A model generated the notes under the pieces. That model saw only the letters and a program-made list of their open reading frames with translations. It did not search any database and had not been told where the DNA came from. A stretch of 64,000 bases of DNA from Sphingosinicella flava (lineage in GTDB: Bacteria; Pseudomonadota; Alphaproteobacteria; Sphingomonadales; Sphingomonadaceae), in contig NZ_CP065592.1 of assembly GCF_016025255.1 (NCBI RefSeq), forward strand, positions 1,903,122-1,967,121, read 5' to 3'. A program made the position numbers and the translations under genes. This document shows positions 35,797 to 44,032 of this stretch, piece after piece (within the stretch, counting starts at the first letter, position 1; every line of letters starts with the position of its first letter).

Positions 35797-37004
35797 CAGC
35801 GCGGCCCTTCCTTCCCCTCCCCCTTGATGGGGGAGGCCGGGTGGGGGTGATCTACGTCGGAGGGCTGAGTATTTCCGGAAACATCACCCCCACCCAACCC
35901 TCCCCCATCAAGGGGGAGGGCTTTTAGGGAAAGCCATTTCATCGCGTCGGCGTGGAAGGCATCGCGCACCTTTTCCTCGCCGATCCGGTCGATGGCGTCG
36001 GCGACGAAGGCCTGGGTGAGGAGGGCTTTGGCTTCCTCAAGCGGCACGCCGCGGCTGGCGAGGTAGAAGAGGGCGTTGCGGTCCAGCTCGCCGACCGTCG
36101 CGCCATGGGCGCATTTGACGTCATCGGCGAAGATTTCGAGTTCCGGCTTGGCGTTGATCGTCGCCGAACGCTGGAGGAGGAGGCCGCGCAGGGATTGCTC
36201 GCCATCCGTCTTCTGTGCCCCGCGCGCCACTTCGACGCGGGCCGCGACCGAGCAGGTGGCCTGGTCGTCCGCGACCGAGCGCCAGACCTGGCGGCTCATG
36301 CCGTGCGGCGCACTGTGGCGGAGGACGAGGTTGGCGTCGTGACGCTGTTTGCCGCGCGCGAGCAGGGCGCCGCCCGCTTCTGCGAAACCTTCCTCGCCCT
36401 GTAGGTCGATGTGGCCGTCGAGGCGCGTGTCCGCGCCACCCGCCGCGAGCGTGACGGAGACGAGGCTGGCGCCTTCCCCAAGCGTGGCACGGTCGGTGAG
36501 GCTGACGAAGCCGCTTTCGCCGATCAGACGGCGGCTCAGCATCAGGCGGGCGCTCTTCGCGAGGCGGATGCCGGTGAGGCGGTTGGTCCAGCCGCTGCCG
36601 ACATAGGTTTCGACGATGCTCGCCTGAGCATCCGCGTCGAGCGCGATTTCGGCGGGGAGATGGTCGGCGGCGCCGGTCGAGACGTGGATGACCTGGATGA
36701 TCCCGGCCGGGGCGTGATCCCGGCCGAGGCGCAATGACCAGCCTTGCTGTCCAGTGAGGCGGGCGAGGGGATGATCGTCGGCACGCGCTTCGACCGGACC
36801 GATGGTGAGCGGGCCGAGGGTGCTGCGGCTTTCGTCCAGCCTGCCGTCGATAAAGACGAGGCGCGGGCCTTCACCGTCACAGGCGATCCATGGAAGATCG
36901 CCGGGTGTCGCGCCGCCCGGCCTCCTAGCGGCAATATCGGGTAGCGCTGACAGGTCGCTCCAGCGCCAGCCTTCGAGCCGATTCGAGGGGAGATCGAGCA
37001 GCAT
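35796..37004 (-). CDS. sufD: Iron-sulfur cluster assembly protein SufD
   Basis: SufD forms the SufBC2D complex with SufB and SufC. The 402-residue product has the SufB/D beta-helix core: LHGHIDLQG-type repeats, LLQRSATINAKPELEIFADDVKCAHGATVGELDRNALFYLASRG and EEAKALLTQAFV. The start is the ATG at 37004; a longer upstream frame would include repeat DNA and is rejected. The last 40 or so residues (GGGLGGGDVS... to ...KGEGKEGPR) are encoded by family B repeat DNA (35814-35920), replacing the native tail. A mini-ORF ends within its start codon. Confidence 0.95.
   Translation of the reverse strand: MLLDLPSNRLEGWRWSDLSALPDIAARRPGGATPGDLPWIACDGEGPRLVFIDGRLDESRSTLGPLTIGPVEARADDHPLARLTGQQGWSLRLGRDHAPAGIIQVIHVSTGAADHLPAEIALDADAQASIVETYVGSGWTNRLTGIRLAKSARLMLSRRLIGESGFVSLTDRATLGEGASLVSVTLAAGGADTRLDGHIDLQGEEGFAEAGGALLARGKQRHDANLVLRHSAPHGMSRQVWRSVADDQATCSVAARVEVARGAQKTDGEQSLRGLLLQRSATINAKPELEIFADDVKCAHGATVGELDRNALFYLASRGVPLEEAKALLTQAFVADAIDRIGEEKVRDAFHADAMKWLSLKALPLDGGGLGGGDVSGNTQPSDVDHPHPASPIKGEGKEGPR
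35814..35920. repeat. Palindromic repeat, family B, encoding the sufD C-terminus
   Basis: Left part CCCTCCCCCTTGATGGGGGA (from about 35816) continues into GGTGGGGGTGAT; right part ATCACCCCCACCCAACCC continues to TCCCCCATCAAGGGGGAGGG at 35920. Each half is itself partly palindromic. sufD reads through it in frame and stops 18 bases after its outer edge. Confidence 0.85.
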
Positions 37005-37135
37005 CAGAGCGCCTCCGCCCAAATGCGCTTCGAGGGGAAGTTGATGAAAATGATGCTGTGGCGATGTTTTCCGGCCTTGCCTGCAGCCGGGGCGTGGAGG
37101 GCGCTCCGGAACAGCAGGTTCGACAAGGTCTGCAT
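37004..37135 (-). CDS. Possible 43-residue peptide translationally coupled to sufD
   Basis: An ATG-started mini-ORF whose TGA overlaps the sufD ATG (TGATG). The C-terminal part HRHSIIFINFPSKRIWAEAL carries the block F-I-N-F-x-S-K-R also found in the mini-ORF upstream of yggT at 13472-13573. The reading frame sits exactly between a family B repeat and sufD. The overlap suggests coupling, but the peptide matches no family I know. Could be chance or a remnant. Confidence 0.35.
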   Translation of the reverse strand: MQTLSNLLFRSALHAPAAGKAGKHRHSIIFINFPSKRIWAEAL

Positions 37136-37197
37136 GGTTGAAGGCCAAGCACGAACAGGGGTCTGTAGGAAAGTCGTAAGTGTCGAGTGCCCCATAG

Positions 37198-37303
37198 CCC
37201 CTCCCCTTGATGGGGAGGGGTTGGGGAGGGGTGATGGTTGGCGTAAGGCAGTGACCTTCCCCAGCATCACCCCCACCCAACCCTCCCCCATCAAGGGGGA
37301 GGG
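37198..37303. repeat. Palindromic repeat, family B (sufC-sufD gap)
   Basis: CCCCTCCCCTTGATGGGGAG on the left and CCTCCCCCATCAAGGGGGAG on the right, with ATCACCCCCACCCAACCC inside; nearly the same as the sufD element at 35814. It occupies the centre of the gap between sufC and sufD. It has no T-tract, and the operon is expected to continue through it. Confidence 0.85.
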
Positions 37304-37332
37304 CTTTAATGCATCAAGGGACAAGGTGAGCT

Positions 37333-38163
37333 TCACGCCGCGATTGCTCCATAGCCTTCGCGTTCCAGCTCCAGCGCGAGTTCGGGGCCGCCCGATTTGA
37401 CGATGCGGCCGCCCGCGAGGACGTGGACGAAATCGGGCGCGACGATGTCGAGCAGGCGTTGATAGTGGGTGATGAGGAGCACGGCCTTGTCGGCCTTGCG
37501 CATGATGCGGTTGATGCCTTCGCCGACGACACGCAGCGCGTCGATGTCGAGGCCGCTGTCGGTTTCGTCCAATACGGCGAATGTGGGGTCGAGTATGCCC
37601 ATCTGGACCATCTCGTTCCGTTTCTTCTCGCCGCCCGAAAAGCCGACATTCACCGGGCGCTTCAGCATATCCATGCTGAGGTCCAGCGCCCCCGCTTGCT
37701 CGCGCGAGAGGCGGAGGAAATCGCCTGCGCTGATCTCCTCCTCGCCCCGCGCGCGGCGCTGGGCATTGAGCGCGGTGCGCAGGAACTGGACGTTCGACAC
37801 GCCGGGGATCTCGACCGGATATTGGAAGCCGAGGAACAGGCCGGCGGCGGCGCGCGCGTCGGGATCGAGGGCGAGCAGGTTTATCCATCCATCGTCATTG
37901 CGAGCGGAGCGAAGCAATCCATCTTCGGCGCCATGGATTGCCGCGTCGCTCCGCTCCTCGCAATGACGAGGGCGGAAGAGAACGGAGCCTTCCGTCACCT
38001 CATAACCGGGCCGGCCGCCGAGCACATAGCCGAGCGTCGACTTGCCCGCGCCATTGGGGCCCATGATCGCGTGGACCTCGCCCGCCTTCACCTCGAGGCT
38101 GAGGCCGTTCAGGATCTGCTTGCCGTCAACTTCGGCGTGGAGGTTTTCAATTTTGAGCATCAT
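37333..38163 (-). CDS. sufC: Fe-S cluster assembly ATPase SufC
   Basis: SufC is the ABC-type ATPase of SufBC2D. The 276-residue product has Walker A GPNGAGKST (residues 35-43), signature SGGEKKRNEM and Walker B FAVLDETDSGLDIDAL. Residues of about 64-95 (RPRHCEERSDAAIHGAE and onward to GWIN) are foreign and encoded by a palindromic repeat (37893-37968), placed after GYEVTEGSVLF and before LLALDPDARAAAG. Family members are about 245-250 residues; the extra length equals the insert. Start is either of two adjacent ATGs. It overlaps the upstream gene by 17 bases. Confidence 0.96.
   Translation of the reverse strand: MMLKIENLHAEVDGKQILNGLSLEVKAGEVHAIMGPNGAGKSTLGYVLGGRPGYEVTEGSVLFRPRHCEERSDAAIHGAEDGLLRSARNDDGWINLLALDPDARAAAGLFLGFQYPVEIPGVSNVQFLRTALNAQRRARGEEEISAGDFLRLSREQAGALDLSMDMLKRPVNVGFSGGEKKRNEMVQMGILDPTFAVLDETDSGLDIDALRVVGEGINRIMRKADKAVLLITHYQRLLDIVAPDFVHVLAGGRIVKSGGPELALELEREGYGAIAA
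37893..37968. repeat. Palindromic repeat, family C, in frame inside sufC
   Basis: Left arm CGTCATTGCGAGCGGAGCGA (37893-37912) continues to AAGCAATCCAT; the right arm ATGGATTGCCGCGTCGCTCC (37933-37952) continues to CTCGCAATGACG (37968). On the minus strand it reads as CEERSDAAIH...LLRSARND, a peptide encoded by a palindrome widespread in bacterial genomes. It adds about 32 codons to sufC. Confidence 0.92.
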
Positions 38164-38491
38164 TCCAATTCCACGATGATCCGACGCTGAATCGAACCTT
38201 CTTCAAAAACTCCAGATCGGCTACCGGCCACCCGAGTGCATTGCCCAAAACAAAGGGTGTACCGCAAAGGGGGCAATAGGCTTCCGAATCGTCATTTAAA
38301 GGCACTTCGCTGAACCCGTCCGCGTCAGCACGAGGATCATCGATTTCCAGGGTGCACCATTCGTCAATCTGAGCCGGTGGAAACACATTATGGCAATTGT
38401 AGCAGCCACAAAGGGTGCTCCGTAGTATCTCAGAAGCTGTATTTCGGGCATACCAATAATCCTGTCCTCGAGGCACATCCTCGAACTTCAC
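38147..38491 (-). CDS. Cysteine-rich, zinc-ribbon-like protein inside the suf operon
   Basis: A 114-residue protein that I do not recognise. It has CGCYNC (Cys28, Cys30, Cys33), a single Cys in EWCTLEI and CPLCG near residue 73: a CxxC...CxxC pattern fit for one zinc site. The rest is acidic ([24 protein letters not shown]). It overlaps the sufB stop by four bases and the sufC start by 17, so it is translated as part of the operon. GC content is lower than the suf genes, which points to a later insertion. A general zinc-ribbon cytoplasmic protein family is likely; a role in iron-sulfur work is possible but unproven. Confidence 0.75.
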   Translation of the reverse strand: MKFEDVPRGQDYWYARNTASEILRSTLCGCYNCHNVFPPAQIDEWCTLEIDDPRADADGFSEVPLNDDSEAYCPLCGTPFVLGNALGWPVADLEFLKKVRFSVGSSWNWNDAQN

Positions 38492-39960
38492 CCGACACTC
38501 CCCTCCAAACTGATCCCCAGCAGCTTCTGCGCTTCCACCGCGAATTCCATCGGGAGCTGCTGGAGGACTTCCTTGGCGAAGCCGTTGACGATGAGGGCGA
38601 CGGCGTCTTCCTGGTTCAGGCCGCGCTGCATGGCGTAGAAGAGCTGATCGTCGCTTATCTTGGAGGTGGTCGCCTCATGCTCGATCTGCGCCGAGGGATT
38701 CTTCACCTCGATATAGGGGACGGTGTGGGCGCCGCATTGGTCGCCGAGCAGCAGGCTGTCGCATTGCGTGAAGTTGCGGACGTTCTCGGCGCCCGCATTC
38801 ACTCGGACGAGGCCGCGATAGGTGTTGTTGGACTTCCCCGCGCTGATCCCCTTCGACACGATGGTCGAGCGGCTGTTCCTGCCGATGTGGATCATCTTGG
38901 TGCCGGTATCGGCCTGCTGCATGTTGTTCGTCAGCGCGACCGAGTAGAATTCGCCGACGCTGCCCTCGCCCTTCAAAATGCAGGACGGATATTTCCAGGT
39001 GATGGCGGAGCCGGTTTCGACCTGCGTCCAGCTGACCTTCGAACGGTCGCCCGAGCAGAGTGCGCGCTTGGTGACGAAATTGTAGATGCCGCCTTTGCCT
39101 TCCGAGTCGCCCGGATACCAATTCTGGACGGTGCTGTATTTGATCTCGGCATCGTCGAGCGCGACCAACTCGACCACGGCGGCGTGGAGCTGGTTTTCGT
39201 CGCGCATGGGAGCGGTGCAGCCTTCGAGATAGGAGACGTAGCTGCCCTTGTCGGCGACAATGAGCGTGCGCTCGAACTGGCCGGTATTTTCCGCGTTGAT
39301 GCGGAAATAGGTGCTAAGCTCCATCGGGCAGCGGACGCCTTCGGGAATGTAGACGAAGGTGCCGTCGGAGAAGACCGCGCTGTTCAAACAGGCGAAATAA
39401 TTGTCGCGCTGCGGGACGACGCTGCCGAGATATTTCCGCACCAGATCGGGATATTCGCGGATCGCTTCGGAGATGGAGAGGAAGATGACGCCGGCCTTCT
39501 TCAATTCCTCGCGGAAGGTGGTCGCAACCGAGACGCTGTCGAACACGGCGTCCACGGCGACCTTGCGCGCGCCTTCGACGCCGGCCAGCACCTTCTGCTC
39601 CTCGATCGGGATGCCGAGCTTTTCGTAGACGCGGAGGATTTCGGGATCGACCTCATCAAGCGAGCCCAATTTCTCCTTCGCCTTGGGTTCGGCGTAATAA
39701 TAAGCGTCCTGGAAATCGATGGCCGGAATGTCGAGCTTCGCCCAGCTCACTTCCTCCATCTCCAGCCAGGCGCGATAGGCCTTGAGGCGCCATTCGAGCA
39801 TCCATTCCGGCTCGCCCTTCTTGGCGGAGATGAAGCGGACGGTGTCCTCGTTCAGGCCCTTGGGCGCGAACTCCTGTTCGATGTCTGAGGAGAAGCCCCA
39901 TTCATAGGTGGAGGCGCGGTCGGCGGCTTCCTGGGCATCGCGGTTACGCACGTCGGTCAC
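38488..39960 (-). CDS. sufB: Iron-sulfur cluster assembly scaffold SufB
   Basis: SufB is the scaffold of the SufBC2D complex on which clusters are built. The 490-residue product is full length. [58 protein letters not shown], the Cys in [21 protein letters not shown] and [23 protein letters not shown] (listed as separate blocks) match the family. The stop overlaps the next gene by four bases; its start overlaps the rrf2 regulator stop by four. Confidence 0.98.
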   Translation of the reverse strand: MTDVRNRDAQEAADRASTYEWGFSSDIEQEFAPKGLNEDTVRFISAKKGEPEWMLEWRLKAYRAWLEMEEVSWAKLDIPAIDFQDAYYYAEPKAKEKLGSLDEVDPEILRVYEKLGIPIEEQKVLAGVEGARKVAVDAVFDSVSVATTFREELKKAGVIFLSISEAIREYPDLVRKYLGSVVPQRDNYFACLNSAVFSDGTFVYIPEGVRCPMELSTYFRINAENTGQFERTLIVADKGSYVSYLEGCTAPMRDENQLHAAVVELVALDDAEIKYSTVQNWYPGDSEGKGGIYNFVTKRALCSGDRSKVSWTQVETGSAITWKYPSCILKGEGSVGEFYSVALTNNMQQADTGTKMIHIGRNSRSTIVSKGISAGKSNNTYRGLVRVNAGAENVRNFTQCDSLLLGDQCGAHTVPYIEVKNPSAQIEHEATTSKISDDQLFYAMQRGLNQEDAVALIVNGFAKEVLQQLPMEFAVEAQKLLGISLEGSVG

Positions 39961-40370
39961 GCTACTTCACCTTGGCTGAGAGTGGCGAGGCTGACGCTTG
40001 CGAGCGCGCCGCGCACCGCGCCCGAAACGGCGCTCATATGGGGTTTCACTTGGCAGCTGCTCTCCAGCGCGCACTCTAAGCGCGCCGTTTCGGCACAGGC
40101 GGTCATCGCGATCGGCCCTTCCACCGCTTCGATAATATCCGCGAGGCTGATTTCGCTGGCGGTTTTCAGAAGCTGAAAGCCGCCGCCAGCGCCACGCGCC
40201 GAGGCGAGCAGACCCGCGCTTGCCAGCCGCCCGACCAGTTTCTGCGCAGTGGGGAGCGGCACGCCCGTTTCCTCCGCGAGCAGGGTCGCGTTGAGGCGCG
40301 CGCCCGCGCCATGGCGGGCGGCTGCGGCCATCATCACGACGGCATAATCGGCGAGGGAAGTGAGGCGCAT
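39957..40370 (-). CDS. Rrf2-family transcriptional regulator of the suf operon (IscR-like)
   Basis: A 137-residue regulator with an N-terminal winged helix ([45 protein letters not shown]) and three Cys at 92, 100 and 106 ([22 protein letters not shown]), the same spacing class as IscR iron-sulfur ligands. It heads the suf operon and overlaps sufB by four bases. A 23-base inverted repeat lies eight bases upstream of its start, a good autoregulatory site. It probably senses cluster status and represses or activates suf. Confidence 0.94.
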   Translation of the reverse strand: MRLTSLADYAVVMMAAAARHGAGARLNATLLAEETGVPLPTAQKLVGRLASAGLLASARGAGGGFQLLKTASEISLADIIEAVEGPIAMTACAETARLECALESSCQVKPHMSAVSGAVRGALASVSLATLSQGEVA

Positions 40371-40377
40371 CTTTTAT

Positions 40378-40400
40378 AATCGGACTGATTCGTTCCGATT
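40378..40400. promoter_or_regulatory. Putative operator of the Rrf2 regulator / suf promoter region
   Basis: Arms AATCGGA (40378-40384) and TCCGATT (40394-40400) are perfectly complementary with nine bases between. The site ends eight bases from the rrf2 start codon and overlaps an AT-rich TTATAAA-like stretch. Its position at the head of the suf operon makes it a strong candidate for binding of the regulator. Confidence 0.55.
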
Positions 40401-40442
40401 GGCATGTGGCCTCGGAAGTCGAGGAAATCAACCGCCCCTTTG

Positions 40443-40513
40443 CGTCATTCCAGCGAAAGCCGGAATCTTCCGTGACGAAGGCAGTGAGATTCCAGCTTTC
40501 GCTGGAATGACGG
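40443..40513. repeat. Palindromic repeat, family A (upstream of exoribonuclease)
   Basis: CGTCATTCCAGCGAAAGCCG (40443-40462) and GATTCCAGCTTTCGCTGGAA (to 40508) continuing TGACG. The span is about 71 bases. It fills most of the 180-base region between the divergent rrf2 and exoribonuclease genes. Confidence 0.88.
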
Positions 40514-40549
40514 TGTTGCTTTTGGGGGAGGCGGGTTAATGAGCCCCCC

Positions 40550-41005
40550 ATGCGCTATTTCCTCGACACCGAATATAACGGCACGGGCGGCGAATTGATC
40601 AGCCTCGCTCTCGTGCCGGAGAATGGGGGCGAGGAATTGTATCTCGTCCTGCCGCTGCCGGAGACGGTGCATGAGTGGGTGGAGCGCCACGTCGTCCCCT
40701 ATCTCGACATGATTCCCGACGATTTCCCCGGCGGGCGCACCACGCGGGAATCGGCTCCGCATGAGGTGGCACGCTATTTGGCCCACGATCACGACACGCT
40801 GATCGTCGCGGATTGGCCGGAGGATATCGCGCTTTTCTGCCAGCTCCTCGTCACCGGGCCCGGCGACATCGCGGACGTCTATCATTTGAAGTTCGAGCTG
40901 CTGCGCACTCCCGGCTTCAGCACCGCGCGGAACAGCAAGGTGCCCCACAATGCCCTGCACGATGCGCGGGCATTGCGGGATTTCGTTCTGGACTGGGAGG
41001 GCTAG
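40550..41005 (+). CDS. 3'-5' exoribonuclease (Rv2179c-like, DEDD superfamily)
   Basis: A 151-residue protein starting MRYFLDTEYNG, where Asp6 and Glu8 are the first acidic pair of the DEDD exonuclease core. IVADWPEDIALFCQLL and the closing ALHDARALRDF provide the later Asp residues. Proteins of this size and pattern resemble the Rv2179c-like RNase T relatives that trim 3' overhangs of RNA. It stands alone, converging with the DUF885 gene with a four-base overlap. Confidence 0.85.
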   Translation: MRYFLDTEYNGTGGELISLALVPENGGEELYLVLPLPETVHEWVERHVVPYLDMIPDDFPGGRTTRESAPHEVARYLAHDHDTLIVADWPEDIALFCQLLVTGPGDIADVYHLKFELLRTPGFSTARNSKVPHNALHDARALRDFVLDWEG

Positions 41006-42828
41006 GCCGCTTTCTTCCGCGCGATCCACTGGTCGACATTCCGTTCCAGAAGGTCGAGCGGGACCGGGCCGGAGAGCAGGACGGCGTCGTGGAATTCCTT
41101 GATGTCGAACTTGTCGCCCAAAGCCTGCTGCGCGCGGGTGCGCAATTCTTCGATCTTCAATTTGCCGACCATATAGGCCGTCGCCTGGCCCGGATAGACG
41201 ATGTAGCGTTCGATCGCCTTGACGATGCCGCCCTTGGCGTCGGCGCTATTGTCCTCGACATATTTGATCGCCTGTTCGCGGGTCCAGCGTTTGTGGTGGA
41301 TGCCGGAATCGACGACGAGGCGGATGGCGCGGTGCAGCTCCAGCTGCAAGCGGCCGAAATCGCTATAGGGATCCTTATACTGACCCATGTCCTTGCCGAG
41401 CCGCTCGGCATAAAGGCCCCAGCCTTCGGAATAAGCAGTGAAGCCGCCGAACCGGCGGAAGGGCGGCACGCTGTCGCCAAGCTCCGTCTGCACGGCGAGC
41501 TGGAGGTGGTGGCCCGGAATGCCTTCGTGATAGAAGAGCGCCTCGATCTCGGTCCACGGCATGTCGGCCATGTTGTAGAGGTTGACGTAATAGATGCCGG
41601 GGCGCGAGCCGTCCGGCGCCGGTCTGTCGTAAAAGGCTTTGCCCGCCGATTTCTCGCGGAACGGCTCGACCCGCTTCACCTGCAACGAGGATTTGGGCGT
41701 GGTGCCAAAATAGCCGGGAAGCAGCTTTTCCATCTCCGTGTTGAAGGTTTGCGTCTTGTCCAGATATTGCTGGCGCCCGGCATCGGTGTTCGGGAAATAG
41801 AATTGCGGATCGGTCCGCATCTTTTCGAAAAATTGCTGCAAGGTGCCGGTGAAGCCGACTTGGCGCATGATCCCGCGCATCTCGTTGTGGATGCGGTCGA
41901 CCTGGTCGAGGCCGAGCTGGTGAATTTGATCGGCATTGAGGTTGGTGGTGGTGTAGGAGCGCAGCAGCGCCGCATATTGCCCGGCGCCGTCCTTGAACCG
42001 CCAGATGCCATCGTCGGTCCCGGCCTGCTTCTCCTGCTCCTGCATCAGCGCGATGAGGCGTTCGTAAGCGGGCTTCACGTCTTCGACGAGCGCCTTGCGC
42101 GCCTCCTCGATCAGGCGCGCCTTTTCGCCCTCCGCGATGGCGAGCTTGCCGACCTTCGTCTTGAAGTCGGCGAAGACGTCATTGTCCGCGCCAGTGTCGA
42201 AGGGCGCGCCGGAGATGACGTTCCGCGCGTCGCTGATCACATAAGGGAAGACCCATTTGGGCGGCAGCACGCCGAGCGCCGCCCGCTCCTTCGCCTCCGC
42301 CATGGCCTGATCGAGATAGGTGTCCAGCGTCCTGAGGCGCGATACATAGGCCTCGGCCTCGGCGAGATTGTCGACGCGGTGGATGTTGATGAGGAAGGCG
42401 GGGCCTTCGCTTTGCGCGCCGTTCATCTGGTCGAAGACATAGCCATAGTCGCGATAGGGCCAGAGCGACTCGCTCCGCGCGATGCGGTTTTCGAAAATAT
42501 CGACGCTCAGCTGATCCTCGGGCGACAGCGAAGCGCGTGGAAAGCGGGCGCGCAGGTCGGCAAGGGTCTTGAGGTCGAGCGCGCGGCTTCGTTCATCGGC
42601 GGCGGCGCCGATCTCGTCCCACTTGCCATAATCGCCGTCGCGGATCGCGCGATAGGATTTGGAAATGGGCGACAAAGCGAGCTGGGCCTGATCGTACGCT
42701 TCGAAGAGAGCGGCGAGACCGGCATTTTTCGCGGGCGCAGCGGCCGGAGCCGGGGCTTGAGGCGCCGCTGCGGCGATGGCGGGGGCCGAGAGAAGTAGCG
42801 TGGAAGCGAGAAGCAGGGAACGCAGCAT
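41002..42828 (-). CDS. DUF885 family secreted protein (probable metallopeptidase-like)
   Basis: A 608-residue protein with a signal peptide (MLRSLLLASTLLLSAPAIAAAA) and an Ala/Pro linker. DUF885 proteins are helical, with a metal-site block; here it is FYHEGIPGHHLQLAVQ, near residue 430, with GFTAYSEGWGLYAERLG following, a zincin-like arrangement. They are thought to be peptidases; the substrate is unknown. The start at 42828 has GGAG at good spacing and opens the signal peptide directly. It diverges from pyrD. Confidence 0.92.
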   Translation of the reverse strand: MLRSLLLASTLLLSAPAIAAAAPQAPAPAAAPAKNAGLAALFEAYDQAQLALSPISKSYRAIRDGDYGKWDEIGAAADERSRALDLKTLADLRARFPRASLSPEDQLSVDIFENRIARSESLWPYRDYGYVFDQMNGAQSEGPAFLINIHRVDNLAEAEAYVSRLRTLDTYLDQAMAEAKERAALGVLPPKWVFPYVISDARNVISGAPFDTGADNDVFADFKTKVGKLAIAEGEKARLIEEARKALVEDVKPAYERLIALMQEQEKQAGTDDGIWRFKDGAGQYAALLRSYTTTNLNADQIHQLGLDQVDRIHNEMRGIMRQVGFTGTLQQFFEKMRTDPQFYFPNTDAGRQQYLDKTQTFNTEMEKLLPGYFGTTPKSSLQVKRVEPFREKSAGKAFYDRPAPDGSRPGIYYVNLYNMADMPWTEIEALFYHEGIPGHHLQLAVQTELGDSVPPFRRFGGFTAYSEGWGLYAERLGKDMGQYKDPYSDFGRLQLELHRAIRLVVDSGIHHKRWTREQAIKYVEDNSADAKGGIVKAIERYIVYPGQATAYMVGKLKIEELRTRAQQALGDKFDIKEFHDAVLLSGPVPLDLLERNVDQWIARKKAA

Positions 42829-42913
42829 TATAGTCTCCGCAAGGAATAGATGCCGCACCGTAACGGCTTCGCGGCTTTTGACCAGTGCATCCATGACTGC
42901 CATAGGCGGGGGC

Positions 42914-43942
42914 ATGGCGCTTTATCCGCTGATCCGTCCCTTGCTGTTCCGCCTCGACGCCGAGCGGGCGCACGGCCTCACCATCGCCGCGTTGAAGAGG
43001 CTGCGGCCTGGAGTGCCGGACGAGGATCCGGTTCTGGCTACCGATGTCGCGGGGCTGCATTTTCCCAACCCCGTCGGCCTCGCGCCGGGTTTCGACAAGA
43101 ATGCCGAGGTGTTCGGCCAGGCGCTGCGTCTCGGCTTCGGCTTCGCGGAAGTCGGCACGCTGACCCCGCGCGCGCAGGGCGGCAATCCGAGGCCGCGCCT
43201 GTTCCGGCTGGTCGAGGATCGGGCGGTGATCAACCGGATGGGCTTCAACAATGCTGGACTGGACGCGGCCAAGAAGCGGCTTGCCGGGCGCGGGCCCGGG
43301 ATCGTCGGCGTCAATATCGGAGCGAACAAGGACAGCGCCGACCGGATCGCCGATTATGCCCGGGGTGCACGGGAGATGGCGCCGTTCGCCAGCTACCTGA
43401 CCGTCAATATCTCCTCCCCCAACACGCCGGGGCTGCGCGCGTTGCAGGACAAAGGCGCGCTCGACGAATTGCTCGCGGCGGTTGCGGAGGCGCGGGGAGC
43501 AGGCGGGCCGCCGGTCTTCCTGAAGCTCGCGCCCGACCTGCGCAGGAGCGAGATCGGCGACATCGTGGCGGTCGCGACCGCGCGGAAGATGGACGCGCTG
43601 ATCGTTTCCAACACTACGCTCGCGCGGCCGCATCTCCATTCGCTCCACTGCCGGGAGCAAGGCGGACTGTCGGGCGCCCCGCTGAAGTGCATCGCGCTGG
43701 AGGCCTTGCGCGATTTTCGCAGCGCGGCCGGCGGCGCGATTCCGCTGATCGCGGCAGGCGGGATCGAGAGCGGGGCCGACGCCTATGCCCGCATCCGCGC
43801 CGGGGCGAGCCTGGTGCAAATCTATTCGGCCATGGTTTATGAAGGGCCCGGGCTCGCGCGGCGGATTGTGCGGGAGCTGCGTGCCCTAGTGCGGCGCGAC
43901 GGTTTCGCGACGCTCGCCGAGGCTGTGGGCGCGGACGCTTAA
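42914..43942 (+). CDS. pyrD: Dihydroorotate dehydrogenase (quinone), class 2
   Basis: PyrD oxidises dihydroorotate to orotate in pyrimidine synthesis, passing electrons to quinone at the inner membrane. The 342-residue product has the N-terminal membrane-contact helix (MALYPLIRPLLFRLDAERAHGL), APGFDKNAE, NRMGFNNAG, VNISSPNTPGL with the catalytic Ser, LKLAPDL and the FMN-phosphate site IPLIAAGGI. The ATG at 42914 was chosen because it starts the standard helix; an in-frame ATG lies at 42893. Confidence 0.96.
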   Translation: MALYPLIRPLLFRLDAERAHGLTIAALKRLRPGVPDEDPVLATDVAGLHFPNPVGLAPGFDKNAEVFGQALRLGFGFAEVGTLTPRAQGGNPRPRLFRLVEDRAVINRMGFNNAGLDAAKKRLAGRGPGIVGVNIGANKDSADRIADYARGAREMAPFASYLTVNISSPNTPGLRALQDKGALDELLAAVAEARGAGGPPVFLKLAPDLRRSEIGDIVAVATARKMDALIVSNTTLARPHLHSLHCREQGGLSGAPLKCIALEALRDFRSAAGGAIPLIAAGGIESGADAYARIRAGASLVQIYSAMVYEGPGLARRIVRELRALVRRDGFATLAEAVGADA

Positions 43943-43952
43943 TCCAGCTTCT

Positions 43953-44023
43953 TGTGCTCCTGCGAAAGCAGGAGCCCAGCGGTGCGGCATGAACGACTAG
44001 GCTCCTGCTTTCGCAGGAGCACA
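43953..44023. repeat. Palindromic repeat, family A (pyrD-ggt gap)
   Basis: Perfect 24-base arms: TGTGCTCCTGCGAAAGCAGG (43953-43972, continuing AGCC) and its complement ending 44023, with a 23-base loop. It occupies nearly the whole gap, ending ten bases before the ggt start. The 71-base span equals the egtB and 40443 copies. Confidence 0.92.
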
Positions 44024-44032
44024 TTTGGCCTT

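Noticed and set aside
37005-37280. Extension of sufD by 92 codons upstream
   Set aside because: The added residues come from a family B repeat and out-of-frame DNA; family members start at the ATG at 37004.
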